This document shows positions 1 to 10,234 of a DNA stretch of 64,000 nt, one piece after another. Origin of the DNA: Bifiguratus adelaidae (Eukaryota; Mucoromycota; Endogonomycetes; Endogonales); NCBI GenBank assembly GCA_002261195.1, contig MVBO01000030.1, positions 62,001 to 126,000 on the forward strand, given 5' to 3'. A program made the translations under genes and the position numbers. Under the pieces are notes generated by a model. It was not told the origin of the DNA, did no database searches, and worked only from the letters and a program-made list of their open reading frames with translations. The first letter of the stretch is position 1, and the number at the start of each line of letters is the position of its first letter.

Positions 1-42
1 GTCTCGCCATATGCACCTGTTGTTGACCACTCGCCCGTGCAG

Positions 43-1236
43 ACAATTATGGGAGAATTACAAGCGCAAGTCGGGAGAAGGTTTATCGCTCGCATTTTTA
101 GTGGTGTGGTTAGCCGGGGATATCTTCAACTTTGTCGGCGCATGGATGGAGGACTTGCTGGTGACGATGGTAGGTCGTTATGGACATGCTGCGCAGAAAT
201 TCACTCGTGCCTTAGCTTTTGCTCGCTGTATATTATGCTCTGGCTGATATAGGTAAGGTTTTACCGCTCCTTTTTGGCAACTTTTTCACACGTTGAGTCG
301 TAGGGCTCATATGGCAAGTCTATTATTACCGGGAGCATCCGCAGAGTAAGCACGAAGAGACAGCGCCATTAATCCACAAGAGCCATGCACATCCGTCTAC
401 ATCCTATGCGTCGGTCGTTCAACACAAGGCCTCCGATAGCGAGGACGAAGAAGAAGAAGAAGATCGGCCTCGTCGGCGATCGGTGGACCGTACTTGGATC
501 ATCATTGCCATTACATTAGTGATTGCGCTCTTGGGCTGTGCCACATGGCTGTGGGGTGCACGACGTTATCCCGATGCGACAGTTCCGTCGGATGAGAATG
601 ATGAGATACTCGGGCTCTTCCTCAAAGGTAAAGAAGGCAAGAATGGGCCCTTGCCAGGCCGAGAGGGACAGCGCAAGTTACATTTCTGGCCTCAAGTCAG
701 TGGCTGGCTCTCGGCGGTCCTCTATGTCGGATCTCGTATACCGCAAGTGGTCAAGAATGCAAAGGCGCAGAGTACAGAGGGTCTTAGCCCGGTCATGTTC
801 TTCTTTTGTGTGATGGGCAATTTGACGTACTGTCTGGTGAGTTCTATAGTCTTCTTTCCACCACCTGTGTTTTTCATACGCCCATGTCCAGTCCATCTTT
901 GTACGTTCCATGGAACGCGACTTCCTCCTGCTCAACCTCTCCTGGCTCGTTGGCTCTGGCGGCACATTGCTATTTGACTTTGTGGTAAGTCCACTCTGCA
1001 CCCCGCAAGCGCCTTTATTGATCCCAATTCCCGCGCAGATTTGCGCTCAATTCCTCTACTACCGTCATTCCGAACCACCTTATCCCACTACACCTCGCTC
1101 CCTAGAATCTGCCGCTATATCTCAACCCACCGCACCCTCCAATATCCAACAATCTAGAGACGTATCAGAGACCACTCTGAGCGAATTTCCACCATTGCTT
1201 AGCTCCTTCAGCAGCACTGGGAGTAAAAAGGCGTAA
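43..1236 (+). CDS. YPQ1: PQ-loop vacuolar/lysosomal cationic amino-acid transporter (5' partial)
   Basis: A member of the PQ-loop (SLC66/LAAT1, yeast Ypq1-3) family, which moves basic amino acids across the vacuolar membrane. Five exons are readable: 43-169, 216-252, 298-836, 892-984 and 1039-1236. They give about 330 residues, and the true start lies left of the window. Exon 43 completes a codon split by an intron, giving the first PQ loop (PQLWENYKRKSGEGLS). The second PQ loop (SRIPQVVKNAKAQSTEGLS) is in the third exon. Between them is a strongly acidic, Ser/Arg-bearing cytosolic linker, then a hydrophobic helix (IIIAITLVIALLGCATWLW). The C-terminal tail is Ser/Pro-rich. Two PQ loops in a roughly seven-helix frame fit the family well. 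The substrate (Arg, Lys, His) is inferred from the family. Confidence 0.85.
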
Positions 1237-1654
1237 ATGAATTGCTTTTGTACAATAGACTTGGGCAAATCGGAATTGTTCACTTTCCAAATTGGGTTTG
1301 GCTATCACATGCCATTGTCGCGTGAGGTCCGAATCTTTACCTCATCCTCCCTATCTTCCTTCCATTGCTTCTTGATCTGTTTATCATCCATATTGCAACT
1401 TGTTGGCTGATATTGGGAGCGAGAACAGTGCATGGAGTCGATATTAAGGCTACAGCTCGCACTGATATAACGTTCATAATCACCCGCCGGAGCGATTACA
1501 TTCATCAACATTTAAACTCGGTCGCCCATACTTGTCGTTCTCAGCTCTCTGACTAGGATAGCCCCCTGTTACTCCATAGCTTATTGTCGGCCTATTTTCC
1601 CAAGAGGCATTTCTGCTACGGCAATATTGCACCACCTGCCATTATCCTGACATC
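1237..1654. other. Intergenic region
   Basis: About 420 bp between the transporter stop and the next ORF. It is AT-richer than the flanking coding sequence. I see only short spurious frames and no RNA gene. Confidence 0.5.
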
Positions 1655-2107
1655 ATGAACCATCATTCCTTCCATCTCTCGTCTGCGACGCTCAATACCC
1701 CAATGATCCTTCATCCGTTCGCTGGATCAACGCTGGAGCCCTTGGGGGCTCCCATGACATTATATCCCTCCTACAGAACCTCCATCCTTCCTTTCCTCGA
1801 CAGCGAAGATTCGGATTCTCGATTCCATTTATCTCCAGCGTCGCCTGCTTCGCCAACAACCGAATACCATACTACTGCGTGTCGAGTATGTGCCGTATAT
1901 CCCAAGCTAGAACCGACCCGACGTACGCCTGCCCTCCGTCGCAAAGGCAAACCAGCCCACATTAATATTCCCACTTACTTTGGTCGCTGCGAACCAGCTC
2001 AGGAAGATCAAGTCTATTCTGATTGGAGTCTAGGTGAGGGTGAAGAGGTGTCCAACGATCGTGGTTTTGGAGATGTTCCACCATGGATTAGGGAACGGAT
2101 GTTGTGA
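1655..2107 (+). CDS. Hypothetical protein, 150 aa
   Basis: A single open frame starting at ATG 1655 and ending in TGA. I do not recognise the family. The product is Ser/Pro/Thr-rich in its first half, has a central basic patch (TRRTPALRRKGKP) and an acidic tail before a final WIRERML. There is one close cysteine pair (CRVC) but no complete zinc motif, and no signal peptide or membrane helix. It sits downstream of the vacuolar transporter in the same orientation. It could be a small real gene or the last exon of a larger one; no splice acceptor upstream is convincing. Confidence 0.45.
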   Translation: MNHHSFHLSSATLNTPMILHPFAGSTLEPLGAPMTLYPSYRTSILPFLDSEDSDSRFHLSPASPASPTTEYHTTACRVCAVYPKLEPTRRTPALRRKGKPAHINIPTYFGRCEPAQEDQVYSDWSLGEGEEVSNDRGFGDVPPWIRERML

Positions 2108-3160
2108 GATGTAGAGATAAGCAGAGAATGTAGCTTTTGCAGCACAAGTGTATATAATACCAACTTGTATAGAGCTTGCTCATTAGCGTCTGTAACTGCT
2201 GGTCTTTAAGCTTACAGCTCAAGGCGGGTTGAAGGATTTTCGGATCCGCGAGGAGCAGGCTGTGCCGAACTATGGCTTGCGTAAATGTGTTATCCCCAGA
2301 TGCCGCCTCAAAGTATCGCTTTTCTATACTTGCTACTTGTCGTTCACAATGTACCGAGCCATATCTCAGTGAATAGCATGCACAAGGAGTCCCCTGCGGT
2401 ACGAGGATAATCGATGTAGGCGCTTTGGTATCATTCCCTGTTTACATGACACGAGATTGACACTATCACAACGCCATCCATGAAGTCCGTCGGATCGATT
2501 GAGTAACGCCTCGCTAAAGCAGGAGGGCCTAACCTTTTCGTGCAATCTTCATCTTGTCCGATTCGTTCTCGCCCGTTTGCTACTAGTCCTTTAAATTTTC
2601 AGCTTCCTACCCGTGGCAATCGTACCGATCTCTTCTGTGCCGACCATATTTGTATCAGTCGCCTTGGTATTGGCCGTGCTCGTACCAGTCCCATCCCTAG
2701 CAGTGCGCTTTCTACCGGTTCTTTAGTATCTGTCTTGTCTGTACCGATCGTATGTGAAGGGGTTGCGTTATTTCTAGTTGTTGAGACGGTGACATGTATA
2801 CTTCGGAGATACGAGTTTCTTGGTATATTAGCCCTTGTGAGACTATTATGTACCATAACGTGAGTTTGTCACTCATTGTGGGATCTGAAACGGCGAGAGG
2901 AAAGTCAACGGCGAACAAATCGCTTCGCAGCCTCGTATAATGCTAGCTCCTCCATTAAAGAAACAGAGGACAATCTACGCTAGTGCATCAATCTTCAAGA
3001 AAGTTCAGCGAGCCAGCACTTTCGCAGCTATTTATATGTGTCAACGAAACTGCTGCTGCGCAATCACGCACCAGTCAATCGCGTAATTTCCAAAAAAGGT
3101 GAACCTTGCACGCCAGTCAACCAAACGTGTTGCACGCGAGAACGTGTTTAGTGAAGCGAC
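2108..3160. other. Intergenic region, about 1 kb
   Basis: No supported gene. The 107-codon plus-strand frame inside it (from about 2540) has low-complexity composition and no domain, and I treat it as chance. Around 2620-2750 short related strings of the type GTACCGAT/GTACCAGT/CTACCGGT recur at irregular spacing; I cannot assign a function. Confidence 0.45.
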
Positions 3161-4338
3161 ATGACAAGTACAATTCCCTCTCCAGCCCGCACGAGGCGTC
3201 ACAGACAAGCCAAGAGTGAAACAATGGTATTTGGAACACCCTCTTGTGCTTAGGTCGAAACTTTTGCTGATTCGTTTTCGTAGCCTGCGAATGAGACAGC
3301 AGTGGTAGAAACGGACGAGGAGCGCATTGCCAGGATCCTGCAATCACCCGAAAAGATTGGAACATCCTCCGATAATCCAGACCATCGCGTGGAAGAAGGC
3401 TCCAACAATGTAAACATCGACAAGGACGCGGCCGAAGAGGATGCTGTTCGCCTAGTAGAGACGAAGGATGCAGATAACCAACCAAAGGAGAAGGAGGCTG
3501 TCGCAGGGGAGCGTGAGCAGCCACGTGAGTTGACAGGTCTATTCTGAGAATGTGAGCTGACTCCTTCGACAGATACCGCAACAGATACCGCAACAGAGAC
3601 AGCGCAAGAGACCGAAACCTCCTCCACTCCACCCCCAAAGGACAGTAAAGCATTCCGTCCTGTCAAGACACCTCGTCGTACGTCCGCTTTGCTTATAGCA
3701 TGATTGCAGCGCTAATGAAGTACCCTAGCCCCCCTTAGTGAGCGTAACAAGCCTTCAAAAACCGCCAAGGAAGATGCGAAAAAGGATGCGAAAGAAGGCT
3801 CCCTAACCGCCAAGTTTGACGCTGCCCACAAGAAATTGGACAGCGAGTAAGTGCATAACGTGGCGCACAAAACGCGGAAACTCATATGATCAACGCAGCT
3901 TGCCAGACATCACCAAACATTATTCTGTCCTGACCGAGAGTGCCAAGCGCAAGCGAGGCCAGGATGCCCAAGATCAAGCTGAGCCTACACAAAAGCGATC
4001 AAGACCATCAGCACAACCTGGCGCTATCAAACCCGCCAACGCTCCAACCGTCACAAAGAAGGTGACGACAGCTATATCTGCTCCCTCGAAACCACTCGCA
4101 CCTGACAACGTAGCAAAGGTAAGCTGCCTGCAGTTAACTTTAGGAACGATTAATGATACCTCGATTTCATTGTTTAGCCGATGAATGGCTCGGTCATGAA
4201 AATGACTATTTCCGCCGCGCAAAAGGCAGCCGATTGCACAGCTAATGGTAGTAAGTGTTCATGTATCAGTCAAGAAGCTCATCTAATCGGTTCTTAGGCG
4301 CAAAAGTAGCGAAAAAGCCAAAGCCAGTGTGGCGCTGA
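3161..4338 (+). CDS. Lys/Glu-rich, probably nuclear protein of unknown function
   Basis: Seven exons read in one frame: 3161-3226, 3284-3524, 3573-3677, 3729-3846, 3899-4118, 4178-4250 and 4298-4338, total 287 codons. Every donor is GT and every acceptor AG. The protein is almost entirely charged and disordered: a basic start (ARTRRHRQAK), an acidic/Thr-rich middle with a TATDTATETAQ repeat, then AKEDAKKDAKEG and a basic SAKRKRG cluster with TQKRSRP that looks like a bipartite nuclear signal. The tail KVAKKPKPVWR is basic. No enzyme motif is visible. The ordered core is probably the KFDAAHKKLDSD-LPDITKHY stretch. I do not recognise the family; a nuclear or chromatin role is only suggested by composition. 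Confidence 0.6.
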
Positions 4339-4731
4339 TAAGACCCTGACTCGATCATACTTTAATTCAGAGCTATGTTAGAACTTTTGGGTCGGTGGCT
4401 GAAAGAACAATGTTTTTAACTGGATGCCTAACATGTATGTCCGGCCAGGTGTGTCGAAGATTGCTTTATCCTTGTGAGAGCTAGTCTGAACAATCAATTG
4501 ACCTCGATGAGCTTGTAATGCTTATCCTGTGGACTAGCGTTTGAGCCACTTTACGGCCCATGCCCCTCGAATTGTGCGCTGGTCTCCGGACGTTAGCCTC
4601 AAAAGCATTCAAAACTGTAGAGTATGTTCAAAGTCTATATGTAAGCTCGCAGGTCCAACGAAAAAGCCAACATCGCTTTGGCTGTTACCTTGAAATTTTC
4701 GGCTGGGGGGGAATTCGCGCTGCCTCCCAAT

Positions 4732-5460
4732 ATGCGACCGACCACGTTAAGTGCATTCGTGTGGGCAGGTTGTCGCTTTAAATCATCGTCTTCCTCACCT
4801 CAACCCTGGTCATTCCATCAAGCTAGCGCATGGCTGCAGACATTCACGCGCAACAGCATTCCACCAGGTAACATCGCGGCTCTTGTTGTAGCATGCATTG
4901 AGTGTTCAATAAGTTGACAGACAGTTATCATATCAAGTATAGCAAGAGCAGTGGTCCTGGCGGCCAAAACGTTAACAAGGGTAGGTTACCTCACCTTAAA
5001 GCGAGACAAGTGTCACTCTGAAACGCTTAATAGTGAATTCAAAGGTCGAAGTTCGATTTGACTTGGGCAAGGCGGATTGGATTCCTGCCTACGCCAGATC
5101 CAAATTATTTGACAAGGTATCATCATACAGTCGAGTCGGCATTGGGACCTGACTTGACGCTTATCCGGATCTATAGGCCACCAAAGAAGGCTACCTCGTC
5201 ACGACATCCGATACCACACGTTCCCCTCACCAAAATTTGCAATCGTGTTTGGACAAGCTAGTTGCCCAGGTCACCGAAGCGGTTGAGGTACCCAAAGAAG
5301 CTTCACCCGAAACCAAAAGGCGTGTCTTACAACTGTGAGTACTCGGATGCGGAACGCGGGCTGATGCAGTTTTAGGAGCTGGCTAGAGGATGCCCAACGC
5401 GAGCGTCAAAAGAGGTTTCGATCAAAAAAGAAACAAGAGCGGAGAAAACCCCTTAAATGA
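4732..5460 (+). CDS. ICT1: ICT1-like mitochondrial peptidyl-tRNA hydrolase / release-factor domain protein
   Basis: Five exons (4732-4867, 4921-4980, 5034-5116, 5177-5334, 5376-5460) encode 173 residues. The catalytic RF-1 domain carries the GGQ loop SKSSGPGGQNVNKVNSKVEV, which hydrolyses peptidyl-tRNA on the ribosome. It is followed by the conserved RFDLGKADWIP strand-helix and a basic tail (RFRSKKKQERRKPLK) like the one ICT1/MRPL58 inserts into the mRNA channel. The start at 4732 was chosen because it gives a leader lacking acidic residues (MRPTTLSAFVWAGCRFKSSS), typical of mitochondrial import. In this family the protein rescues stalled mitoribosomes or is a large-subunit component (mL62). 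Frame and splice sites agree across all junctions. Confidence 0.85.
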
Positions 5461-5704
5461 TGGATAGGATCATCGCGGCGGTATAATCCCGCATGCCGAG
5501 CCGCGCCGGGGAATCGACTTGACGGAAAAGGTGTATTGCCTTTCTTGTCCAAGGCTCGGATGACGGAAAGGTTCCGTCAAGTCCCAGAGTGATAATCGGT
5601 AAGCGTGGTTGAAAGGTATGATCAGACAATGTACACTTCTAATGATGGCATCTACGCAGCCTCTCAAGGGTTCACCACTTGGTCGAAGTCTTGCGGCCCT
5701 TGAG

Positions 5705-7722
5705 TTAGTCTACAATTCGTTTGACCTTGCCACATTCTGGCAGGTGTTCGCCGCGGTATTTAATGAGATAGGTGCCATTTTCACCCTGGGTCACTGTCTT
5801 GTTCACCGGACAACCCTGCATGCCCACATGTCAGTCTCACTGTGATGAACGAGCGCCGCTTACCTTGTTGCTATTACTGCATTTGTAGTAAACACTCTTG
5901 TTACCCGTTTTGCGCTGTGTCGTGTTGCCATTGTTTTTCCATAAAAAGTTGTCCAAATGGGGATGTTGTTTTGTTTCCACAATCATTGTGACGGCCTGCA
6001 TCTCTCGTCGTTTCCTCTTTCGGCGCGAGGACGTGTCTGTATTGGTGGTTGACAGAGACAGTTCCGAATGGCTGTCGGGAGATGGCGAATTTGGCCGAAT
6101 GGTTTGAATTTGACTATGAGGTTGTGGAGTATAGGTTTTGGTATAGTTTGATGACGTGGGACGCCCTCCCTGAGAAAGTGAGGCGCTGGTCAGACTAGGA
6201 TGAGGTAGAATTGCTGGAGACCTAATACAGAAATGAGTATGATCATTGCGTCGCGTAGCATGACTTACTTGTCGGCCATTGAATCCGGCGATGACCTTTC
6301 GCCAATGTTCTCTTCCAATTTGTCGTAATTACGTTTGCGGTATGGATCTCCATCATGCTTGCCTAGAATCATGTTGAGATTGCTGCCTGCACCCGGTCGG
6401 GAACCGGAAGAATGACCAGCATAGCTTGGTGAGTTTATCCGCTCCTCTTCTTCCTTTTGGGCATTGGCCTGTAGGTCTGCATTAGAACGACTGTTTGTCT
6501 GGGGTTGTCCTCGGTTGTGAGTCTGGCCAAAGGACCGACTTGACGCGCCACCAGAATCGTTCGTGACCAAGGGATAGGTGCCTTGCGTAACGCTATGACT
6601 ATGATAAGGTGGTCGTGAAAACATTGGGGGCGGAATGTGTCCTCCAGTTTCACCAGATGATACTACCGCGCCGCTATTTCCAATCATCTCCAAATGCGTG
6701 CTGCGAATCGAAGGTAAATGATAGCCTCGATGCGTGCTCGTTGCGGCATGTGGAGCTGCTAGACTGCTGAGTGACGCCGAGCCCGCATGATTGGTCCCTG
6801 CTATACTTGGGTTGCTGCCGCTGGCGTAGTAGCTTAATCCATCGACCGGTCGACTGGTTACACCGAGAGGTAGGCGCTTATGTGACATCGAACCGGAGTC
6901 ACTCGTGTGACTGTGACGGGAGCTTGTTTCGGTAGCTGTATCGCGTTCCAGCAGTAGGAGGTCGAGTTCCTTAACCTTGAGTTTCGCCTCTTCCGTCTTT
7001 CGCTTGTCTTCCTCAACTTTACTTGACAGGATCAATTTCAGCAATTCGGGCTGTGATCCAAACTGGGCAATCACGTCTTGCAATTCAAACGTGTCGGCCG
7101 AGGGTTTCCTGTCGGCAAGATTGCCGTGTGCATCGTTCTTGAGGGATGAAGGCATGCGTGATGAGAGTGACTGAGGATGCGGATGTTCACCAGGGTCTGT
7201 AGCCCTTCGTGCTCGGTGCGAGGACCGTACGGAAGAGGTGGCCGAGCGTGGGCTATGTGGAGGATTCGAGTGAAGTTGAGATAATGTCGGCCCGGTTTGT
7301 TCTGTAGCCGTCACATGTTGCGAAGCGGAAGTGGGTGAGGAGGATGGCGGATGAACATTGGAAGTACCATGGTTTGCAGGCTGTGACGGTGGGCTAAGAC
7401 GATGTTCGGTTTGCTCAACACCAGGTTGAAGCGATGAATGACTTTGATAATCTTGCGACGGATAAGTTCGCGACGATGAATAGGCATTAGAGGGCGATGT
7501 GGACGTTGAGAGATGTGATGATAACGAAGACATGCTTGTCGATAGATGCGCATGCACGGACGGTTGTACAGCAGCTGCCGCTGTCCCGGAATATTCTGTA
7601 CCAGTGCTCTGACCCTGCTCACCTTGATACCCGTTGGTATAAAAGCCACTTGTAGAGGTTTGAGAGGAAGTCTGAACGATAGGTATCGGTCGCACAACCT
7701 CAGTAGAAGCGGTGTTCTCCAT
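5705..7722 (-). CDS. WRKY/GCM1-like C2HC zinc-finger transcription factor
   Basis: Three exons on the minus strand (7722-6269, 6221-5864, 5815-5705), 640 residues. The first 550 residues are Ser/Pro/Gln/His-rich and disordered, with a coiled-coil stretch (KVEEDKRKTEEAKLKVKELD). The C-terminus holds a basic patch (SRRKRKRRE) and then a compact domain with LDNFLWKNNGNTTQRKTGNK, YYKCSNSNKGCPV and YRGEHLPEC. This follows the WRKY layout (W-x-x-x-G, YYKC, C-P-V, H-x3-C zinc ligands), but WRKYGQK is replaced by WKNNGNT, as in GCM1/FLYWCH-type relatives. An intron splits the domain between the two cysteines. The start at 7722 has a good context (GCCATGG); the frame stays open upstream to about 7803, so a longer N-terminus is possible. 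DNA binding is inferred. Confidence 0.75.
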
Positions 7723-8583
7723 GGCAGATGACTTGAACTCTGAGTACCAAGCGTCGACAGAAGTCCTCCGTCGAGGAAGACCTTGATAAAGAGTTGTAAG
7801 CATATAGCGCGATAAGGCGGTAGGTTTACTCACTGAGAGAAAGTATGCACAAGGAACCGGTTCCGCCCTTCCCGTTTTTTGTGTGAAAATTCTGGGAATT
7901 GCGGGGAACGTAGGGTAAAACGCTAGCGCGGAGAGATGGATGGATGGAGAGAGGGAATGGGGTGTAGCGAGCTAAGATGATGACTTTGCAACAGCGGACT
8001 ACCGTGCGGACAGATACTAGTGCCTATACCGCGTGGGCGTAAAATGTGGCCCCCCTATTTGGGTTTCCAAGGAAGTGATTGGTTAGGTCGGCTTCAGAGA
8101 GCACGGATGGATGGTTTGACTTCCGTATTCGAGGACAAGGATGTTGGAGATAGCCAGCGCATGCTTATTCATGGATGGCGCATGGTGCTAGTGTAACTGG
8201 GATCATGTCATGGTAATTTATGGACTAGTCTCGAGTGTGTTGTTTTGGTGGGGAGATCGATAAGGCACTCCTTCGGATTGGTCATTATGCTTGGGGCTTT
8301 GGCTGAGATTGGACAGTAAAGATGGCATGACAAGTAGTGAGTGGGTGGCGAGCATGAGGTTTCGCAGGGTCCGGCCAATGTACCTTACACCATACACTCT
8401 TTCCTTCCCCGCACCTTTGACGTCCTGGCGGAAATTGGCGGGTTGTGCCGTTCTGCAATCTGATTGGCTGGTTGGGTTCCACCAGAGGGCGTAGTTTGTT
8501 TTGCATAGAAGAGGCGCTTGAATGGAAACGCCCATTATATAGACGGACACCATGCATCCTGTACCTAGGATATTGTGCAAAAG
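7723..8583. other. Divergent intergenic/promoter region
   Basis: About 860 bp between the divergently transcribed WRKY-like gene and the PPxY protein gene. It contains a short GATG-type microsatellite near 7936-7952. Several frames on both strands around 8218-8600 are open but resemble no protein and I treat them as chance. The region presumably carries both promoters. Confidence 0.5.
8533..8543 (+). promoter_or_regulatory. TATA-like element upstream of the PPxY gene
   Basis: The string CATTATATAGA lies about 45 bp before the ATG at 8584. Placement and sequence fit a TATA box for the PPxY/RING-CH pair. This is motif-based only. Confidence 0.35.
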
Positions 8584-9000
8584 ATGTTGATAGGATATCC
8601 ATCATGCTTCAGATCCAACGTGTTGTACAATGCTCAACCGTCAGGAAGAGAACAGCGAGACATTGCCATAGAGATACCCGTGATGGATGCGGTCAACGCT
8701 CAACCTTTGCCACCGCGTTATTCTCTCAATGCATCGAATTCAAGCATCTCGTTGAGCCATCTACAAGTACCTCCACCAGCCTATCGTCAGAGTCCAAGAA
8801 AAAGCGAGCATACTCTGGCCGAAGGTCCCGGTGGAGTGCATACGGAAGATCTATGGTTGGATGGTGTCTGGACTCCAGAGAACGTGTTTCAGCATATGCA
8901 TGCCAATACCTCCATCAGATCCCGCAAGTCATTGATATACATCCTTCCATTGGCGAGTGTATTGATCTTTTTGACCATTGCGTTCACCTTTCATCAATAA
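8584..9000 (+). CDS. Small C-terminally anchored membrane protein with two PPxY motifs
   Basis: A single exon of 138 codons. Visible features are two PY motifs, PPRY near residues 43-46 and PPAY near 64-67, and a C-terminal hydrophobic helix (SLIYILPLASVLIFLTIAF) ending two residues before the stop. PPxY motifs bind the WW domains of Rsp5/Nedd4 ligases. Small single-helix proteins with PY motifs (Bsd2, Tre1, Ear1 and similar) recruit Rsp5 to membrane cargo in yeast, so an adaptor role is a reasonable inference. No homolog is recognised by sequence. The stop is only 26 bp before the RING-CH ATG, suggesting shared transcription. Internal ATGs (for example at 8683) are alternative starts that keep both motifs. 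Confidence 0.6.
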   Translation: MLIGYPSCFRSNVLYNAQPSGREQRDIAIEIPVMDAVNAQPLPPRYSLNASNSSISLSHLQVPPPAYRQSPRKSEHTLAEGPGGVHTEDLWLDGVWTPENVFQHMHANTSIRSRKSLIYILPLASVLIFLTIAFTFHQ

Positions 9001-9026
9001 CGCTCAAATTGGCTGCTTGGGACAGT

Positions 9027-10118
9027 ATGGATGAGCATGCTCTCAATGACCGTCTCGCCCATGCAAGTCAAGAGGTCTACGCAGGCTCTTATCATACTAC
9101 CCTTGGTTACGACGAAGACGACGAGGCACAACAAGACCAAGGGGACACTACTCCAGTTCTTCTCCTCACAACAGACACCTCTCACGCCATGACCAAAGTG
9201 GCCCACTTTAGGTTGCCTAGCGCAGCTACCACACCAGCGCAGCCTTCCCTTTTTCGTAGTAATGATCCTCAGGACGATACAAGATATTGCAGAATATGCG
9301 GAGAAGGAGAAGAGGACCAAGACGATATGCAAGAGGATGGTCTAGAGGAGGACGATCCGGAACTCGGCCATGAACGGGGATCCTCCTCCTTTGACCATGC
9401 GCCGCGACATATCAAGCCCTTCAATCTCTTCTCCCTTGCCACACCTATCCAAAACCCATTGATCCATCCATGTCATTGCAAAGGTTCCATGGCGTGGGTA
9501 CATCTCAATTGTCTGAATCGATGGCGACAAGAATCACCCCGTCAAGAATCCTATATCCAATGCGACACCTGTGGCTATCGATACAATATTGCCCGTCCAA
9601 AGTACGTTAGGGTCCTCGCGAATCCAGTCTTTGTGCGGCTCGTCACGCTCTTCATCGTCGTATTCGCTATCATTCTTACCGCTTACCTCGTCAAGGTGAT
9701 TGACGTGGTCATCTTGCATCACTCGCCCCTGGAGGATCCAGATTGGTATGAAGTGCACGGTCCGACGATATGGTGGATGGATCGCTTTTATTTCGCAGTT
9801 GGTCTACTATGCATATCGCTCATGGGGTTCGTCTACCTCGTCTTTCATGGACTCCGTTACGGTCTAGATTCGCTTCAATGTTGCCCCGGAGGCGGATTTT
9901 ATCCCTACACGGCCTGTTATTGTGGTGATTGTGGTGCAGCGGCGGGTGGTGATGCAGCGGCTGCCGGCGCCATGATCTTTCTTGTCGCACTCTTGGTCAT
10001 TGTTGTCGTCTTTGGTATGATGGGTGCTCTCATCGGTGTATATTGCATGGTGGACCGGTTTGTGCAGAGCGCGTTTGGAAAGCTTCGAGAGAGGATATTG
10101 GATGTACCCTTGGATTGA
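9027..10118 (+). CDS. RING-CH (MARCH-type) membrane E3 ubiquitin ligase
   Basis: An intronless 363-residue protein. A C4HC3 RING-CH finger spans residues 88-182: CRIC, then after an unusually long acidic insert (DQDDMQEDGLEEDDPELG) HPCHCKGSMAWVHLNCLNRW, and finally CDTCGYRY. The long loop between the first and second metal pairs is characteristic of fungal members. At least three hydrophobic segments follow: LVTLFIVVFAIILTAYLV, FAVGLLCISLMGFVYLVFH and AMIFLVALLVIVVVFGMMGA. A Cys/Gly/Ala-rich stretch lies before the last helix. RING-CH ligases ubiquitinate membrane proteins for endosomal or ER-linked turnover. The start at 9027 was chosen because the upstream part of the open frame overlaps the PPxY gene in a different frame. 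The intimate pairing with a PY-motif protein suggests a joint function. Confidence 0.8.
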   Translation: MDEHALNDRLAHASQEVYAGSYHTTLGYDEDDEAQQDQGDTTPVLLLTTDTSHAMTKVAHFRLPSAATTPAQPSLFRSNDPQDDTRYCRICGEGEEDQDDMQEDGLEEDDPELGHERGSSSFDHAPRHIKPFNLFSLATPIQNPLIHPCHCKGSMAWVHLNCLNRWRQESPRQESYIQCDTCGYRYNIARPKYVRVLANPVFVRLVTLFIVVFAIILTAYLVKVIDVVILHHSPLEDPDWYEVHGPTIWWMDRFYFAVGLLCISLMGFVYLVFHGLRYGLDSLQCCPGGGFYPYTACYCGDCGAAAGGDAAAAGAMIFLVALLVIVVVFGMMGALIGVYCMVDRFVQSAFGKLRERILDVPLD

Positions 10119-10234
10119 TTCGTCTAGGATGGCTTGTATACAATGTACCCTGTCTATATAACTTGTAATCATTCTGAATTTATTCGACGCTTGTTCGGGT
10201 CACTGGCGGAGCATACCAGTCTGCGCTAAACGTC

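Noticed and set aside
678-1001. A 107-codon minus-strand frame across the YPQ exons
   Set aside because: Antisense to recognised transporter exons with no domain of its own.
2540-2863. A 107-codon plus-strand frame in the 2.1-3.2 kb gap
   Set aside because: No domain, a composition driven by short repeats, and an overlapping antisense frame of similar length. Not supported as a gene.
7311-7697. A 128-codon minus-strand frame inside the WRKY-like gene
   Set aside because: It is a shadow frame of the low-complexity Ser/Pro-rich first exon on the same strand.
8445-9026. N-terminal extension of the RING-CH frame by 194 codons
   Set aside because: It overlaps the PPxY gene in another frame, has no domain, and RING-CH homologs do not need it. 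An ATG with good placement lies at 9027.
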